Shown piece after piece: positions 45,996 to 60,000 of a DNA stretch of 64,000 nucleotides (positions are counted from its first letter, which is position 1; each line of letters opens with the position of its first letter). This DNA is from Morinoia aosen (taxonomy: Eukaryota; Arthropoda; Malacostraca; Amphipoda; Talitridae). Location of the stretch: the NCBI GenBank assembly GCA_030386875.1, contig CM059575.1, positions 43,678,859 through 43,742,858 of the forward strand, read 5' to 3'. The notes beneath the pieces were generated by a model, which was given only the letters and a program-made list of their open reading frames with translations, was not told where the DNA came from and did no database searches. A program made the position numbers and the translations under genes.

Positions 45996-46110
45996 AAGTG
46001 TTGCCGCATTCAATCTTTATTTTATCCAGACACAAGTCTGGATTAGATTTTGACTTCTTGCCAAAGTTGAAACATCCAATAAGAGTACGTTGTCATTCAT
46101 CTCCTGCAAG
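45996..46110 (+). pseudogene. Possible mariner transposase C-terminal fragment
   Basis: The frame contains LPHSIFILSRHKSGLDFDFL followed by PKLKHPIRVRCHSS. This is similar in layout to the mariner block in which a P-YSPDLAP-DFFLFPKLK stretch is followed by P-RG-RF. The third catalytic Asp region is degraded. Only about 35 residues support the call and no other part of the transposase was found, so chance similarity is possible. Confidence 0.4.
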
Positions 46111-46119
46111 AGCTTTTTT

Positions 46120-47535
46120 TACCGTTATTCTAACCAATGTGTCAACTGAAAAGTGAAATATTGAATAGATGAAGTAACAAAGCTCCTCTACGTCGAAACT
46201 GAGTCAACAACAATATTAAACATAACTATATCGAGAAATTGTGAAGAGATGTCGTCAAAAAATTTACGTTTTCTAAATGAAGCAGTGTGCGTGTTGTTTG
46301 TGCAATATCCCCTGCATGCAGATCGCAAATGCAGATTAGAACATTGGAAGATCAGGAGAGAGTGTCAGAAACGTTGATTTTCTTTTCAGTAGACCAGAAC
46401 ATTGATTGTTGAATTGCATTATATTACGGCAATCCAAATGTTTTTATGCGAGTATCCAACCCTGTATTAATTTGCGCTAAATTTAGTGGGTAATATTTTA
46501 TTCAATTTGATTTACAGTTATTCAGAGAAATGAATGTTACCACTCGAGTACGATTCATAAGTCTTCTCAGTCGAAATAGAGGAACTGACTATGTACGCTT
46601 TAATTCTTCTCTGAAAGTAAATGAGAACCATCGTACAAACATGCATTTTGTGATATTTTAGGAATAATATTTGTTAATTTAAAATACGAAGGGACCAACA
46701 AAAATTAGATAAAGATTTGTTCAGTTTCATTGCTAAATTGTTTACGAAGTATAAACATAAGTCGAACAAATTACCGCCCATGATCCTCCGAAACACTCAA
46801 ATATCTTAAAATATATAACTGGGAAAGTTATTGAGGAGTGTCGCCTGTACAGGCAATGCAAAGTGATGAAAGCGAGTGATATGTTCGAAAACGAAAATAT
46901 TTAAATTTACGCGACAGAAATCGGGAACTATGATTTAAGGTGCATCTCCTTCACAGTCTTTTTTAAAGACTATGAAGAAATAGTGAAGGTTAAATAATAG
47001 GATGAAAATTAGGACCTATTACTATTTGAGCAGGTGCAAAATTCGGAGATTTTAATACTTAGCTGCTCACCATTGAGTTTAAGCATTCACGGACTTGCAG
47101 GTAAGGACACAAAACTGGGGTAGCTTAGAAATAATTTGAATCTAAGCTTCGTTGCCCTGACATGAAATTTAAGGCTTACGTTGTGCGTTTTAGTCAGTGA
47201 GGATGACGCTCCGTGCTTTAGGTTCCTTTACTGAGCACGTCGTGACTGGAACAGAGAGACAGCAAGCGTCTCCTGGCACGCACGTGCGTTAAGCCCCCGT
47301 CCCATTGCGTCAAATAATGCACATTGCATCCGTATTGAGTGCTGAGCTTGTTGTTGGACGAGTCAACTTCACGAAAAGACTCCCAATTGTAAACTTTTCC
47401 TTGGAGGACGCTAAGCTGATGTTCCATTGTTCGGTGGAGACTGATGATTGTACGACTTCAAATGTATTCTCGAATCTCTTATATGAAATAAATATAAGCT
47501 ATGGTGAATAATTTGTGAAAGCTTTGTCAGTAATC
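46120..47535. other. No recognisable gene
   Basis: AT-rich, frames under 75 codons, none recognised. Confidence 0.4.
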
Positions 47536-47539
47536 AGAC

Positions 47540-47771
47540 TTAACACTGCATGTGATGCGGCAGGTAAAACTAAAGTTTAATATTCAACTCAAATTCAAAG
47601 TCAATTTTCGTAAATAATGTTGAAATTAGTAAACATTAACTGGATTGTTCCTTTATTTGGTTTACATTAAGTATTCATGAAAATTGAGTTTTTGACTACT
47701 GGTCGATCATTAGTATTAGGAAAATTCCTTCCCTGTACCGCAGGTGGCCCACCTTGCAGTCAAAGTGTTAA
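47540..47771 (+). mobile_element. TTAA-flanked piggyBac-like MITE, copy 1
   Basis: 232 bp including flanking TTAA (47540-47543 and 47768-47771). The right end, read inwards on the opposite strand, starts TTAACACTTTGACTGCAAGG. The left end starts TTAACACTGCATGTGATGCG and has decayed. TTAA duplication is the hallmark of piggyBac elements. The interior matches copy 2 at 54310 over its whole length in the same orientation, for example TTTAATATTCAACTCAAATT and ACTACTGGT. It has no coding capacity. Confidence 0.8.
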
Positions 47772-47774
47772 AAA

Positions 47775-50700
47775 TAATATGAATTTAAAAAATGAAAATT
47801 GAAGATCAGCTCATAAGAAATACCAAGAAGTAAAACTTTTCCAGGTGAACTGACTGGCTTTCTCGGGCATAAACGCATTGAATTGAAAAAGTTTAACGTA
47901 ATATCATTGCACCTTCGTTCATCATTCTACTTGATAATTTTATGTATTTAAAATGTTCGCATAGCCTAATTTGAATGAAAATTTAGACTATTTCAACATC
48001 GCATTTGCCTCATATCATATTACATGTTTAGTTTCGCAACCTCAAAAATTTTTCTGTAAATTTTTTGATAGTTGAAAGCGACTAAAATCCCTTTACTGTG
48101 TGAACGTAACTATAATTCAGCGAAGAACGTTGCAATATCAAGAGTGGATTCGGTCGTCTGCCCTACAGTCTAAACTTCCCTTATATTAAGATAAACGAAG
48201 GTTTTTCTTCGCAACTTGAAAAGGACACCTGAGACTCAAACGAAGCAAGAACTCAGAAGAATGTTTAATGCTTCTTGCAACATACATCGTCTGACCCTAT
48301 CGTCTGAACCCGGAAAAAATATTTTTGCCGTTTAAACATTAACACTTGCTGTCTTTTATTCTTCATAAAATGACGCAACGTTAATGCTACTGCCTACAAT
48401 GGAGGAGGGCATGAAAACACATAAAGTTTTCGATATAAACTGACCGGTGAAGTCAAAGATGCTCGTCTCCCTCCTTCTGCCCTAACAAGCTGATGCTCAT
48501 CTTGAGCGACGAAGTTACGACAGAAGGAGGCTTCAATTTGTGTTCTTACAACAGCGCTGTTCAATTGTGCCTTTTGTACTTACATCGTACTCTGTCAAGT
48601 TCTTTACAGTAGAACGTAATCTTATAAAGAACTCAGATGGTCATTGTACTGCTTCATCAGCTGAACATAACTCTGTATGAAAGAACAAGATGGCTCTAGA
48701 TAAGTCAGCCCTAATGGATGACTGACGTTCTTTGAAGATAACGCTTTTATCTAGGCTCAATCTCTAGAATTTTAAGTAGTTTTTTGCATCGATTAGCCTA
48801 TCAAAAAATCTCAAGGTGAGAAAACTTGACTCTTCCCCTGCATGCGAATGTTCAGTTCAGTAAAACGTGCTGCAATTGTTGATGTCATGTTGTCAGAGGG
48901 TTGCATTGTTCAAGTCGAGTTTTTGTTCGATTTACGTGCTTGCACATAGTTGTGAAAATGCTTTTATGAGAATTAAAACGAAATAACAAAATGTCTTTGA
49001 AATAAGGGTGAAAAAATTAAATTCTGGTTCCACAATCTTTCTTTAAAGCAATTATTGCTCATTTACATTCTAAAATGAAGCTCCCTGGCTGCTCCTTTTG
49101 AGTAAGAGACACTTGCTTTGAACCAATACCGACTGGAGGCACCTCACAGGTTTCCTCTCAAGTTGCCTGTTAAAACAATTTTTTCCCACTTAACCGAAAT
49201 TTGCTTCACATTCTATCTCGAATAGTTATCGAAAACAGTGATTTATTTCTGTAAGTTGAACTGTTAATTAAGTCGATCCATGCGTACTCGGCCATGATTT
49301 CGCAACGTGTTAGCTAACTGTTGTCGAATATGCGCCCGATGACTTTGAGAAAGGGTGCAATACTTAGGTAAAAAAGAACAAAATTAGCAGGCAACGCCAT
49401 AGAAATGCAACGCCTGCGCGTCTCCGCAATTTGGCAGATCGTATCTTACCGTGAATTTAAGAAACTTGGGGTGTGATGATGCACGGTTCACCGGCAAAGC
49501 TGGGAAGTAACAGATTGTTCCAGACAAAACCTGAAATAGATAGGCTTGTATTAGCCTCATCGGATTACCTCGTTTAAAAGTTGGAGGTTGGAACGGTAGT
49601 TGCTGCTGCAATGTATTTTATTTCACGAGTTAATTTCCCGAGAGAAAGTCACAAGACGATAACAATTTAGATATGATCTAAACAGGTAGTGATTTTTTTA
49701 ACCTTCGATGAAGAAAAGGAATCGCGCCTCGTGAAATTTCAATCCTAGCGAAATCATGAGCTGCACCGTAAAATCTTGTAAAGTAAAGACAGCTTGTATT
49801 TAACGTTGTTCTGGACAACATAACATCATTGGAATAATACATGACGATTTATAAAACTTTGAAACATGGAGCTTATGTAACAGTAACTTAAAACAAATCA
49901 GAAAAACAAGAATGATTGCGTCAGAAATTTCAGAATTTCAAATTTTTAGTGCACTTGTTGAAGCTCAGAATTACAAAGTTCTCAAATGTTTCTGCTTCGT
50001 CCAATGTTTTTTTAGTGATTTCATTGCACGTTTAGCTCTTCATTTTTTTCATTGTATTGAAAATACATTTTTCATTATATGCTTGTACTTTTGATTAATT
50101 GAAGCTCATCAAAAAGAAAAATGAACTGAATAATCTTGATAACTGTTCTACTTTTTTTACTTTAAAATTGTCTTCATGATGAAATTTTTGTTGCTTCTCA
50201 TGATCCTGATTTGAAAAAAGAAATGAATATCAAGGTCAAAGTTATCATACATGGTTAGGAAAAAAATATGGCCAATTCTTTAATAAACTAATTTTTTTAT
50301 AATTCATTCGCCGTGAGAATCTTGAATACAGCAGGCAAAATTCTTTTTCAGCTTCCAAATTTTACAATAAAGATCAAAAGGACAAAATCTTGGATATATA
50401 TGCAACTCTTCCAACATTATGAAACATGTTGTAGATTTCAATCGTCAATTATATGACGTGATGGATATGAGCCACATTAACAAATAACATGAACCTTATT
50501 TTAGGATTGATATTGCGCGTGAACACCAGGTCAGCGGAATGTGAGCTGGGCTTACAGAGGGAGGCGGCCGATGTCGTCCGGTGCCTCACGGCGGGTAAAT
50601 GCTGCCCGGCACCGGAACGAGGCACCGCACGCCACTGTGAATACCTCAATCTAGTAACTATAAAGTATTGAAAAACTATCTTAAAAATGGAGCTAAAAAT

Positions 50701-53700
50701 ACATAGTTTCCAGAGTATACGAAAAAAATGTCAATAATAGTATTGTTGTTGAAACATTGTGATGCTTACAATGCCAATAAAAACACATATTATTGATGCG
50801 GACTAGTAAAATGCAAAACCTTATTGCTATTAGGCTGAAAGAATCACAGGTTTCATGAATGGATGGGGGTGCGAGGAAAACTTCTCATTCACCCAGTTAT
50901 TATCAGACGAGTTCAATAAAAAAGTATGTCATTAAACATGACAGTAATAGAAGTTCGAACTGCAGTTAGTTTGTGAGTGTAATTAAGAGCAGGAAAAGAA
51001 CGCTGGGTGCGACCGAACATGTTCTACGGCAGAATGATTAGCAGAGACTTGTAATATCAGACGTGGGCGAAAACTATTAACGTTATTCGAAGGCAATTTT
51101 TGGAACATTGTACTGAGAAAAAGCCCGAGTACAATTGGCAAACGTTGATCGTTACAGATCATTCGAAACAAGGGTAACTACAAACTAAACAATGATGAAA
51201 AAACATTCGGAAAATTTACTTCGTGAGTGACACAGGGAAATTCATAGATGAAAACTGAACCACTTCAAATGGCAACCTCTCATGGAGACACACTTGCTTA
51301 CTGATAATATTGATTGAGAATATTCAGGTTTCATAATACTCTCGCACGCAAGTGACGCCCCTGGCATTAGAACGGATGGATCATTGTGTGATGTGCACAG
51401 AAGATGACTTGGAACTCAGACGTATGATGAAGGTATGCGCGCCAAATGCTCCCGGTTGAAGAAACATAGCTGGCGATGATATGTTTGTTTGAATAGGTTT
51501 GTCCAAAATTCTCCTACTGTTGATTAGCTTGGGGCTTCTTAGTGAAAAACTAGGCTTCAATTTGTGTTATAATGTATGATTGAATACTGGCAAATGAAAG
51601 AGTTTAGTGTTTTTATGCTCCAATGTAATTCAATAATGCTGTCCGATGGTACTGGAGGCTCGATGCTTTTCATGTTGAAACGGCACCGTCCTGACGTGGT
51701 GAACGAAGAAACTCAACTGCTCTCACCGAGGTGTGAGAGAAGGAATTTTTTTTCTATGAAAATACAGAAATCTTGTAATTCTTTCTTATAGTGGCAAGCG
51801 CATGACGAAAAAATGTCGAAATCAGTTCAAATGGCGGACAAAGAACATTGACGATGGCTAGAATTTAGTGTGTGCGTCCTGCCGGCCAAAGCGCCTCACT
51901 TTAATGCAATTAGGTTTTATTAAGCTTTGGAAGCTATGTTAGTCATGCCTATATTTACTCAGAGGAGAATAAGCAGCGACAGTCGCCTGCAGCACATTCA
52001 AACGAAAGCGAACAAATGAAATGTAAAGAAAGGCTTTTATCAAGCCAATTAATCTCGCAGAATGTCAGGTAATCCGTCACGTCCGTCCGTCTGTCCGTCA
52101 GGAGCCACTGTGGTGGTTGTCCGAAGTGGTGTTTGCACGTCTCTGGTGACAAACAGAACACATGCCTCGGCCCGTCAGCCCGAGCCTTGTAGGGACCGGT
52201 TACCCAGCGGCCCCTGTTGACAGTCGCATATGGATCACCCCTGCATTGTCTACCGCCACGTTTTGTTTCTGCCTCGCTTTCACATCAAGAAATATGAGAA
52301 AAATATGCTGGAGTGTATTTTTTCTGCCTGAGGAAGCTCAAGAAGAAACGTGGCAGTTTTCTTGTAAAGGAAACGCGCGTTTGAAAGAAGTTATTTTAAT
52401 TAGCATATGCATTTGCGAACTTGTGAATTCTAAATAGAGTTTATCGCTATGAAAATGTGTAAGAAGGTATGTTTTCATTTGCGAAAATATCAACCCTCTT
52501 GGGCAGACAGTTCACTTCCTTCAAGATCAAAAGAAGTCAGGCCAACGCAAAGCTTTTTTCTTTCATCTTCGAAATATTTTCTGCGTAACTCATGGTAGTA
52601 GTGACATCGGGCCACTGTCATGTCGGACATGTTGAGACTGAAGAAATGGTCGGAAGGTAAACATTTCCCCTCCTATTCTACTTCTCGAAGTTCATTCTTG
52701 ACCAGCCTGCATAGCCTACTGTCAGAGTAAGAAAATTATTTGAGTAATTGTGTAATTATTACCAGTATTAATAATACTTGTTTTTATGACAGATTTCATT
52801 AATGACAGAGTCATTGTATCATTCTGAGAAGCAAGGATATTTTCACTAGGGTGTTAAAATCGAACTTCGTTTATAACCTAGGCAAAAAACGAAAAGAAAA
52901 CACTTTTCACGTTCGGTTTTCATTTGTCGCGATGATGAAAAGTTTCCGTCTTTACTTAAGAGAAATTCGCTTTACCAGTTTGCTATAGTTATTTCGTCTA
53001 TAGTTTCAATGTGAATTATACTGTTTCACAAGAATTAATGAAATTTTCATTGGTTTAAGCCCAGTGGAATAAAACTTAAATTCAATGATGATAAAAAGAA
53101 AAACTGTTAAAAAAATATATATTAAATTTAATATGAACTGAACATTGCTCATCGATTTTCTGATTCTGTTTAGTAAATAGTAAAATGAAAATTTCAGTCT
53201 CTCACATAGTCTTACTACACAGATCATCATTTAGCCACAGCTATTTCAAAAAGATCTGAGGCGTTAAGATATGACTGAAAAAACGTCTTTTGGTGGGCTT
53301 CTTTGTGATAATACGTTGAATGCTTGAAAATTTGGTTGTTCGTGTGTGTATAAAAGATTAGATAAGTCGGTGTTATGGAATCGGTTGCTTTTGGAACGTT
53401 GCAGTCATTTGGCTTTAAGAAATGTATTTCAAGTTGACTTAAAATTAACTCAATATGGATTTGTTTGGCAGCGATTTAACATCAACCTCATAATTTTTAA
53501 CAATGGCCATTAATATCTTACCTTTCAATAGCTTAGTATCGTTAAAGGACAGCCTGGAACTCACCGAAGAGGGGAAGGAAAACCAAAGTTCAACGATGTG
53601 TGAAATTTACTGCACTTTATGTTAGAGTTGTGCTCGGGCTGTGGGGAGACTCCTGGTGGCTGGTGCGGTGCCGGGTGTTCACACTCCCTGTGCGGCCCTG

Positions 53701-54305
53701 GGCGCTGGGGAGACAAATGGCCGTGCAAATAAACTTCCTTCATAGACTTTGTGCCTGGCGGTGACCCAGTTGAAGGGCTTTTACCAGTCGCGAAACTTTG
53801 ATTCTCTCTCGGGGATTGAGGCAAAGGGTTGAATTTAGGAATGATGCATGTGTTCCACTCTAAATGACTCGCAACCAGATTCGAAAATTTGCTTTCTAAA
53901 ATTTATTTTCAAAATCAGAGACGGAACAGAGTAACCGAACTATTATATTTGTATTGAAAAAGGTAAGAGCTAATATTGGCGTTTATTGGAAAAAAATATG
54001 TAATAAAATGAGCGTCAAAACAGACAAAACACTATCACCCTGCCGTAGTCTAGTACTGGATTTAGAGTCCAACTGGATGTGAGCTACGGTTGATAATTAT
54101 TCTTTCGAATATTATTCTTTGTTTGCTGAGATAAAAGTCAGAATTGTACTTTTAAGGACAATAGGACACGAGGATTGGAATTTGTTCTGCTAGTGAGACT
54201 TATCTAACTAAAAATTGTTATCAGGCACATCCCGATTGTTCTAAGAGCATTTATCTTATTTCCATGGTGAAGTCTGCTCATTTCAACATTTCAAACCACT
54301 AATGT
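47775..54305. other. No recognisable gene
   Basis: About 6.5 kb of mostly AT-rich DNA without recognised proteins. GC-richer patches are at about 50520-50640 and 53630-53770. A small GTCC-rich simple repeat (GTCCGTCCGTCTGTCCGTC) lies at 52081-52099. Frames of up to 91 codons look like chance. Confidence 0.4.
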
Positions 54306-54309
54306 CACG

Positions 54310-54537
54310 TTAACACTTTGACTGTGTCAGGTAGAACTAAAATTTAATATTCAACTCAAATTTAAAGCCAATTGTAGTAAGCAATGTTGAAAATAGCAAA
54401 CACGAACAGGATCGGGCCTTCATTTAGTTTTGATGAAGTATTAATGAAAATTATATTTATGACTACTGGTTGGTCAGCAGTATTACGAAAATTCCCTCCA
54501 TGTACCATCGGTTTCTCACGTCGCAGTCAAATGTTAA
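54310..54537 (+). mobile_element. TTAA-flanked piggyBac-like MITE, copy 2
   Basis: 228 bp including flanking TTAA (54310-54313 and 54534-54537). The left end TTAACACTTTGACTGTGTCA and the right end CGCAGTCAAATGTTAA form an inverted repeat of about 15 bp. It aligns with copy 1 from end to end with small differences. It is non-coding and was probably moved by a piggyBac-type transposase coded elsewhere. Confidence 0.85.
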
Positions 54538-54539
54538 AT

Positions 54540-56035
54540 TCATGTATATAAATTTTTTCGTCCTTATATCCATATGGGATATTTTCCTCAACGTATAAAA
54601 AATTACAATAAGATTGCTACTCCAAATACTGACACTTTCAAGCGATTTACAAAGAAAAAATAAAAAAGAACTACACTTTTGAGAGTACGATGCGCTGCTT
54701 CAGAGGCTTCAGCGTGAGGAACTGTGCGCAACACTGTTCAAACGAAGCTGTCCAGGAATACCGAGATTCAGCGATAGGAGTGACAGCGCGGCGTTGCTGC
54801 AGACAGCACGAGTACTCGACTGCTGCGCCGTCGACGCTAGATGTTTGTGGCACTAACACGACATCCTGAGGAGTTGAAGTTTTCAAAAGGCTTAGAATAA
54901 TTTTACTTGCGACGTTTTATCAACATCTTGATATTGGGTCAAATAAAGAAAGTCACAACATGTTTACAATGTAATTTTAACGCGCATAAACAATGATCTA
55001 ACTCAGTTCTAAATCATAAAACAGAAAACACGCAAAAATTCCATCCTTATTTTCGTGAAAAGTTGATAATTTCAAGTGAAAATGAAAAATTATATCCTGG
55101 ACAGCGTACAATTCGACAGAGAAACTATAAAATATAACAATAAAAGAGTATTATTTGAATAAAATTTGATCAAATTTGGGCCTAATAAGCCATTACACTC
55201 AAGTAAAATACAAGTGTGCAAAATTTCGGACAAGATAGTGCACTACCACACAGTAAGGTATATAAGTGTACCTTAAATTCATAGTCATTTATTTTTAAAG
55301 CGAGTGGAGTCTCACTTATGATGAATGCATTTTAATTTAGTGATAAAAGAAAATAAGTAAATGCAAATCGTTTGATAAGCAACAATTTAGTTCTGATTGT
55401 AATTCATTTATTGACTCTGTCTTCAAATTCTGTATTGAAGCAATAAAAAAGTAGAAGGAAACAGAAATGATAAATTCGAAGTACGTTTCCACAACGCCCA
55501 GCAACGCTGAAGTTTGTGATGAGCAGCAGCCACGGGGTGTCTGACCAGGTGTCACGGTACGCGTAACGCTAATTTTGCGTGATCAAAGATCTACAACCTG
55601 CCGGACCGTGTGTTTAATTCTAGCCGGTAACACTAAAAAAACTGTTAACTATCGTAAACAGCTGACAAAAAATAATTGCACCCTCTGTCTTTGTATTCAC
55701 CCTGATGATCTAACTGGCAAGTTATCCGATGTTGGGAGAATTGCGAAAGATGAATCTAGGCTGTCCGGTTGAGAGACGCTAGTATTTTTTTACTAATCGC
55801 TTCATGAGTAATGTTACAAGTAATACTTAGAAAAACACTGACCAATATTCATGGCACTTATTGTCTGTATTCATCAATTTCTTGGGTTTGAGAGATAAAT
55901 TAAGAAAAGACAACTCAAGTTTCAGATCGATTATGATAGAATTTTGGTTGGCGTTTTGATAGCCCGTCGCGTTTACAACACAAAAAAAGCTTCGAAGCCT
56001 TCAGTGACTCGATAAAAAGGTTTCCTGCAATGGGT
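54540..56035. other. No recognisable gene
   Basis: A GC-richer patch near 54690-54850 and otherwise AT-rich DNA. Frames under 73 codons, none recognised. Confidence 0.4.
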
Positions 56036-56039
56036 TAAA

Positions 56040-56155
56040 CAAAATTTCAGGATTCAATTCAAATTTAAAGTCAGTTGTCGTAAGCAATTTTGAAAATAGA
56101 AAATATTAACTGGATCGTGCCTTCATTGTGACTGCCGGTCGGTGTTCACAGGAAT
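56040..56155 (+). mobile_element. TTAA MITE family, truncated copy 3
   Basis: The interior matches copies 1 and 2: ATTCAATTCAAATTTAAAGT, CGTAAGCAATTTTGAAAATA, AACTGGATCGTGCCTTCATT and TGACTGCCGGTCGGT (for TGACTACTGGTTGGT). An internal stretch of about 25 bp is missing and both TTAA ends are absent or unrecognisable, so this copy is degraded. Confidence 0.7.
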
Positions 56156-56339
56156 TTCTTATTTATTCTTCACTACAATAAAGAACTCCGATAACTTACA
56201 GGGTCTTTCAGATAAATCTGTTCAATTTCCTTTTATTGCCTGAAATTCGAATAACTCGACGAAGAAGTATCATAATACTTCAAATTTTTCACAGTTGATT
56301 TTGCTGACAGTCGAACAGAACTTTATGCAATATGACTGC

Positions 56340-57000
56340 CTACAGTCATGAGGACGGCTTCTACAAGGATAACTTCTTTCAGCCGTTTCCATCGACTCAG
56401 GAGCCTATTCCATGTTTTCCTTTTCTGCGAGGATGTTAAGGGGTTCAAGCTTTGGTTTCAATTTGAGACCAAAAGTAGTAACTCTAAGGGTTCAGATCAG
56501 GTGAGTTGGAGGGCTAACATTATTTCCCTCAGAATCTTACATCGGACTTAAGTAAGTCAACGGATTTGCTCGCCGTGCGGGTGGGAACTTACTCATGTTG
56601 GAACATAAACTTCTTATTTGATGCCTTAGCCTTCATACACATAATGCTTTCTATTTGCAAGACGTTGCAGCAGCATTCAGTATCCACTTTTTCGTTGTTG
56701 GCGAAGAAGTGAGTAAAGACGTCGCCTTCATTCGAAACCCTGGAGAGCAAATTGACGGAAGCAAGTTTATTCGTGGTTATTGTGAGTTGAACGTCAGTGC
56801 TCGAAGGGACAATCCAGTGATCTCTACGTCTATTACAAGCCCTTTTAACTGTAAAGTCTCCTCACAAGAAAAGAACTTGGTGGTCGAATTGTTACACTTC
56901 GACCACTTCACAACGTTCTTGCACCATTTCAAACTCACTTCTTTTCATCTTATCAGTAGAGATGAATACTACCTTGAGCATAAAAGGTTAGACCAAGGTC
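56340..57000 (-). pseudogene. Decayed mariner/Tc1-type transposase, second family
   Basis: Read on the minus strand, in order: FTVKRACNRRRDHW near 56810-56850, KLASVNLLSRVSNEGDVFTH near 56720-56780, an FMFQHE block near 56600-56625 (for the family's FQQD around the second catalytic Asp), and PSNSPDLNP then YYFWSQIETKA near 56440-56515 (third acidic region, with the expected Leu-Asp codons lost to a stop). Several stops and frame changes intervene. The order and motifs match the common insect transposase type with an NSPDLNPLDYYFW-like block. It differs from the 22.9-23.9 kb remnant. Its 3' part lies next to the truncated MITE. Confidence 0.72.
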
Positions 57001-57004
57001 TTTG

Positions 57005-60000
57005 ACCGCTCTGTGAATTATCGTGATGCGAACGGGTCTCTTCTTAACCAATGTTCATCATGACGCGGTTGGATTGGTCTTGATGTTTCTTTTGAGGTAG
57101 ACTAGAAAGTGAGGTTTGAAAATTTTACTATTTCTTGACATGCGGGTGGCCCTGCAATATTGGTGAGATTCATCAAAATGCTTACAACATCATAAACTGT
57201 CTGTCTATGATACTGTAGGGACTTTCCAATACAACCTAGGCTTCAGCTCGGGCGACGAAGTTCACAGAAAGCTGAACGTTTCGACAGCTCCATTGCGTAA
57301 TGTTTATGCGACTAACTTTAAACATTAATTGCCTGCTAGGCACAACTGATACATTTCAGCGTGGCCAACTTTTAGAAGGATCATAATTTCAAACGCTATT
57401 AAATTTGAACGGATTTATCGGAAAGACACTGTATTACATCTTAAGACCCTGTATTGTACCTTCCAATGTTGACTACCAATTAGAACGAGTTGAACAGGTT
57501 TTAAAAGTCGCATTCCTATGAATTATGTTTGACAAAAAAGAAATTACTGTTAGTGACATTTGTCGTGGAGCTGCAACGTGACAATCCAGCTGTTGTGTCT
57601 AACTTGGGTTGTTGGAGCGACGGTAAGAAGCGGCGGCATGAGAGGGATGCAGCGTGAGCTGCTTTGCTGCCACGACGCCGCAGCAGCAGCACTAATTGCA
57701 GCACTACACAACAACAATGAGCAGACTTAAGACATGCAAAGCGTCGCAGCGACCTCTGTACTGGGTTTGTTCGTCAGTGAATGCAAAGGCTGAGTGATGC
57801 GTTATCTCGCCATCAGATAGCGCCAGATAGCGCAGGGCCGTCGCCGCACGCTCGCCCGCCGGACAATAGGGGCTTCGGAGCGCAGAGGCGCTTGTCTCGG
57901 ATGCATTGTAATCTCACCACATCATTTTTCTCGTATGACATTTAATTTTAGCGAGTTATTTTATCAGGCTTCCGTTGAAATTTAAATGACTGCAATTTCT
58001 AGAGCGCATGTTTAAGTTGTCTCGGCAAAGCTTTGCCCCGTATCTCTACTCGGTGGTGAGTGCATTTACCTTAACTCGACCAGATGTGTTTGCATTTTTT
58101 TTAATGCTTCCGTTAGAAAAAGGGCACGACTGAATTCCTAATTGGGAATAGTTATGCTAGGCTAACATGGACGCGTTGAATAGATGGAAATGAAAAGGTT
58201 ACGATTAGGTAAATTTTCTTATGAAATTAACGAGCTAGTATGCTTTAGTTAAATCAGGCACATGAATGGCAATTCCTTTTATGTCTATTGTAAATTAAGT
58301 TGTGGGAATCACTAGCAAAAATATATAAATTTTCTGTTTTTTTATAAGATATTTATAACATTTCTAAATTCTCATCTAATACAATCAATGCAGTATTAAA
58401 TAGGGCAGGTTGTAGAGGGCAGGTTACTTCAATTAAAAACAAAAATAAAGCCGCTTAGGGTCCAGAATCTTGTAGAACTAATGCCAGGCAAATTCAAAGG
58501 TATAATTTAAGTTGAAGGCGGTCCAATCGCTATCAAATTTCTGAACCACGCGATTTTTTTCAGTCAATTAGTGTTTCTCAAGCAACCTTTGACTGCATAA
58601 GAGGAGCAATCTCTTATGATAGTCTTACACATGTTGCTGAAATATTAGGAGTACAGTAGGTATAAGTTCCATTATTTTAACTCCTAACACTGAAAAAATT
58701 TAGGCTTTATTTTCTTCCGAACCCGTTAATTGTTCACGTAATCAAATACATCTGAGTCTTATGACAAAAGCTTTAATGATGACAGAAGCTCGGGCTAAGC
58801 TCTCTATAGTTAACTGGCGTGTACGTGAACTTTTGATGTGTGATCAATTTCGTATTATATAGCCATACTCCCCACGAGCACACCAAAACTAATTAAGAGA
58901 CCAAACTTAAATTTTACAGACTAACTGGTACATTCCCTTGAAACGATCTCTTTGAACTCTAAAAAAATTAATTTTCTTATGATTTACAAATTTAAAAAAG
59001 CTGTTTTCTTGTAAGTGACACTTTTAGCCTTCACTTGCACTATGCTTAATTTTCATGAATGGTGTTCCGTTAGCGTATTAGCTGAATGTATTTTGGGGAA
59101 ATTATATAATGTATCTGTATTAAAGAGAGGTTAAATTCATGATGCAGGGACTGGGTTTACACTAAATCACTATTTTAGCGTGTGCGCACTATTCTGTTGT
59201 GTACGTGCTAACGAGCTGAGAACGGACACTTGCGGTGTGCGCACATTATTGTGGTGTGTTCTACCTGCATTCCCTATTTCACCACCTTGCTTTTTCTAGT
59301 GATTGCGTCTACGCCTTGCCTGATTTGCTCGTGACAAAGTACCCTAGAGATAATGAGGTGCCCAATGATGATAATATGCTAGATTTGAGGACACGCTCGC
59401 TGTTCCGGCACGCGACCTGTTCCTGACTATAGGATTCATCATGAACTAAATAGAGTACTTGGACTGAGCTTTCTTTGTAGCTTTGTATTTTTGTAGCTTT
59501 CTTTTTTCATTGCGTTTATCAGTAGCTTCATTATTATGTTTGCAACAACAGACTTCTCATTTCTGATTAATGTATTTAGTTGTTTGAGAGCTCTGGAAAC
59601 CATTTGGAAACCCTCTGTTTTAGGGATTATCCACTTTTATTTTGTTGATTTAAATTTGTTTACCGTTTTATTTGGTTCTCTGTCTTTGTGTCCCATTTTT
59701 ATTAACTCATCAATTTATCGGCATAATTTACTTACCTGATTGCTGTACTTGTAACTGTTTTGTATACTTATTCAATATCGAAACTTAAATAAAATTGTTA
59801 ATCCAATACTACACACATTGGTCTGACTGGTGAACCCACTGAGATTTCATCAGCTCACTTCTCAAAACGAATTTGTGAACGTATAAAATCAAATCATAGC
59901 CATTGAAGAGTATAAGTTGAATTCTTTCTCATTTTCACAAAATTACTTCAACTCATTAGAGCAAAAAAGTGTAGTTGCAAGCAGAGAGGTCTCATGGTCA

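Noticed and set aside
49384-49611. 75-codon minus-strand frame as a small protein
   Set aside because: It resembles an ordinary short chance frame; no motif, signal peptide or family was recognised.
53561-53824. Pro/Ser-rich 87-codon minus-strand frame as an exon
   Set aside because: It lies in a locally GC-rich patch, has no recognised domain and no clear splice or promoter context.
57590-57900. CpG-rich patch as a promoter
   Set aside because: Composition alone; no TATA or initiator context and no adjoining coding sequence could be shown.
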